The notes under the pieces were generated by a model, which was given only the letters and a program-made list of their open reading frames with translations, did no database searches and was not told the DNA's origin. The position numbers and the translations under genes were made by a program. From contig JAUVCH010000035.1 of assembly GCA_030595795.1 (NCBI GenBank), positions 1-35,448 of the forward strand: a stretch of DNA of 35,448 nucleotides, given 5' to 3'. Below, one piece after another: positions 34,524-35,448 of this stretch; the stretch's first letter is position 1; every line of letters begins with the position of its first letter. This DNA is from Gammaproteobacteria bacterium (GTDB lineage: Bacteria; Pseudomonadota; Gammaproteobacteria; GCA-001735895).

Positions 34524-35345
34524 ATGATGTATTCTAAATTTTATAAAATTATTATGCTTGCGTTGGTAGCTGGATTGGTTTCCGGTTGTGGTGACGAGGG
34601 CGACGGTTCGACCTTTGGCACGGTGGGGACTGGCGGTGGCAATAGTATTACTCCCTCAGAACCCATCGGGATAATCGCGGGGGATGGTTTTTTTATGCTG
34701 TTTAACCCCGCTGTACTTTCAGTAATTGCAGCAGATTTCCCTGACAACGCCTACATACAACAAGAGTCTACTATCACCGTCTTTGCGGATAATATCTTCG
34801 ATGGCGTTGCTCCTTCCGGCCAAATAGTAAAATTTAAAACTGAGTGGGGTACTTTTGTCGACGGTGATACCTGTACTCTCGAGAGCGGTAGCTGCTCTAT
34901 CACCTGGAGTTCTGGTGCCCCATGGAGTACTCCCCCGGATTGTCGGGTAGCCTTTACCGCCTGGACAATCGGTGAGGAAGTTTTCGCAGATACTGGCAAT
35001 GGTTTATTCGATGCCGGCGAGACACTATTGCTGGATTACCCGGAACCCGTCCTTGATGTGGATAGTGACGGTTTTTATAACAGCACAGTCATAACATTCG
35101 AAGGTGTGCCGGAGTTTATTGATATGAACGTAATAAATGGTGATACGTCGGCCGGTGGGGGCAAAGACGGAATATTTACGCCTGCAGATGGCCTTTATTC
35201 AGGTACTTTGTGCGCGTCGGATAATACGGCCAACTGTACGATCAACACCTCACGAGTGATATTTGCAGTTGCCGACCTGTTTCTAGCAGACCCGGGAACT
35301 GTCGCAGCCCCTGGGATCACTGTTTGTAACACCGGTTCATACTAA
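34524..35345 (+). CDS. Lipoprotein with bacterial Ig-like domain and Asp-rich loops
   Basis: Exported lipoprotein: MMYSKFYKIIMLALVAGLVSG then Cys, followed by a Gly-rich linker. The body has one Ig-like (Big-1/invasin-like) region: STITVFADNIFDGVAPSG, VKFKTEWGTF, then GSCSITWSSGAP and CRVAFTAWTIGEE. After it come Asp/Gly loops resembling EF-hand-type calcium sites (DTGNGLFDAGE, DVDSDGFY, GGKDGIFTPADG). Eight Cys in the mature part could form disulphides. The frame opens further up at a TTG (34488), but the ATG at 34524 behind TAAGGAT gives the natural signal peptide. It is followed 18 nt later by another exported protein gene, a likely operon partner. Function unknown; a surface role is inferred. 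Confidence 0.7.
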   Translation: MMYSKFYKIIMLALVAGLVSGCGDEGDGSTFGTVGTGGGNSITPSEPIGIIAGDGFFMLFNPAVLSVIAADFPDNAYIQQESTITVFADNIFDGVAPSGQIVKFKTEWGTFVDGDTCTLESGSCSITWSSGAPWSTPPDCRVAFTAWTIGEEVFADTGNGLFDAGETLLLDYPEPVLDVDSDGFYNSTVITFEGVPEFIDMNVINGDTSAGGGKDGIFTPADGLYSGTLCASDNTANCTINTSRVIFAVADLFLADPGTVAAPGITVCNTGSY

Positions 35346-35363
35346 TTAAGAGGTTAAACTTCA

Positions 35364-35448
35364 ATGTTTAAGAAAATTTTATATCTCGCTCTACTTTTAG
35401 GCTTATCTAATACCAGCGTCCTCGCTGAGGAGCGAATTTATGTGGGTA
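35364..35448 (+). CDS. Start of an exported protein, cut off by the window end
   Basis: ATG behind AAGAGG (35348-35353). The visible residues are a clear signal peptide (FKKILYLALLLGLSNTSVLA) followed by EERIYVG. The short spacing after the Ig-like lipoprotein gene suggests one transcript. An outer-membrane barrel would fit this start, but nothing beyond the signal peptide can be judged. Confidence 0.6.
   Translation, partial: MFKKILYLALLLGLSNTSVLAEERIYVG

Noticed and set aside
1..35448. CRISPR arrays, rRNA, tRNA, prophage or complete transposons
   Set aside because: No regularly spaced direct repeats, no recognisable RNA gene, no integrase or intact transposase was seen on either strand.

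Overview
The window looks like chromosomal DNA of a free-living, probably marine, gammaproteobacterium. The main evidence is the block mrdA-mrdB-mltB-rlpA-dacA-ybeD-lipB-lipA (25470-33344), an order typical of Gammaproteobacteria. A LexA very close to the E. coli protein, a YrfG-type nucleotidase, class 2 PyrD and bacterial thiopurine methyltransferase agree with this. I cannot name the genus. No tRNA, rRNA, CRISPR array or complete insertion sequence was seen.

Layout. (1) 1-6105: an SOS mutagenesis cassette, lexA (5' end cut off), imuA, imuB and dnaE2, with a roughly 140-nt imperfect palindrome between lexA and imuA. (2) 6106-8107: a small A+T-rich accessory islet on the minus strand. It holds a secreted jacalin-like lectin gene coupled to a small membrane protein gene, next to what look like mobile-element remnants, including a 43-nt nearly perfect hairpin. 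(3) 8108-13062: an M50 membrane protease, a membrane protein with a degenerate GGDEF domain, tpm overlapping a DUF2797 gene, and an unrecognised conserved-looking protein. (4) 13141-16405, minus: a tightly packed radical SAM (ArsS-type), GT2 and DUF2064 glycosyltransferase operon of the arsenosugar type, ending in pyrD by stop/start overlap. (5) 16599-21439, plus: a Nudix hydrolase, a PP2C phosphatase fused through one membrane helix to an FGE-sulfatase-like domain, yrfG, a GFA-family zinc protein, and an HxlR regulator overlapping an apparently active diguanylate cyclase. (6) 21485-25160, minus: hppA and pfp, the two enzymes of a pyrophosphate-based energy economy, with a strong terminator between them and a frameshifted gene remnant after pfp. 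(7) 25470-33344: cell elongation and peptidoglycan remodelling genes running into the lipoate synthesis genes. (8) 33370-35448: a sugar-phosphate isomerase-like TIM barrel, then an Ig-like lipoprotein with Asp-rich loops and the start of another exported protein.

Working together: PBP2 and RodA build the lateral wall, MltB, RlpA and DacA trim it, and LipB and LipA make the lipoyl cofactor. LexA very probably represses the ImuA-ImuB-DnaE2 translesion synthesis system, which it adjoins. PPi-PFK and the proton/sodium pyrophosphatase share PPi as an energy currency. The least ordinary items are the PP2C-membrane-FGE fusion, the lectin/membrane-protein pair in the islet, the degenerate GGDEF receptor and the pyrD coupling to the arsenosugar-type operon.
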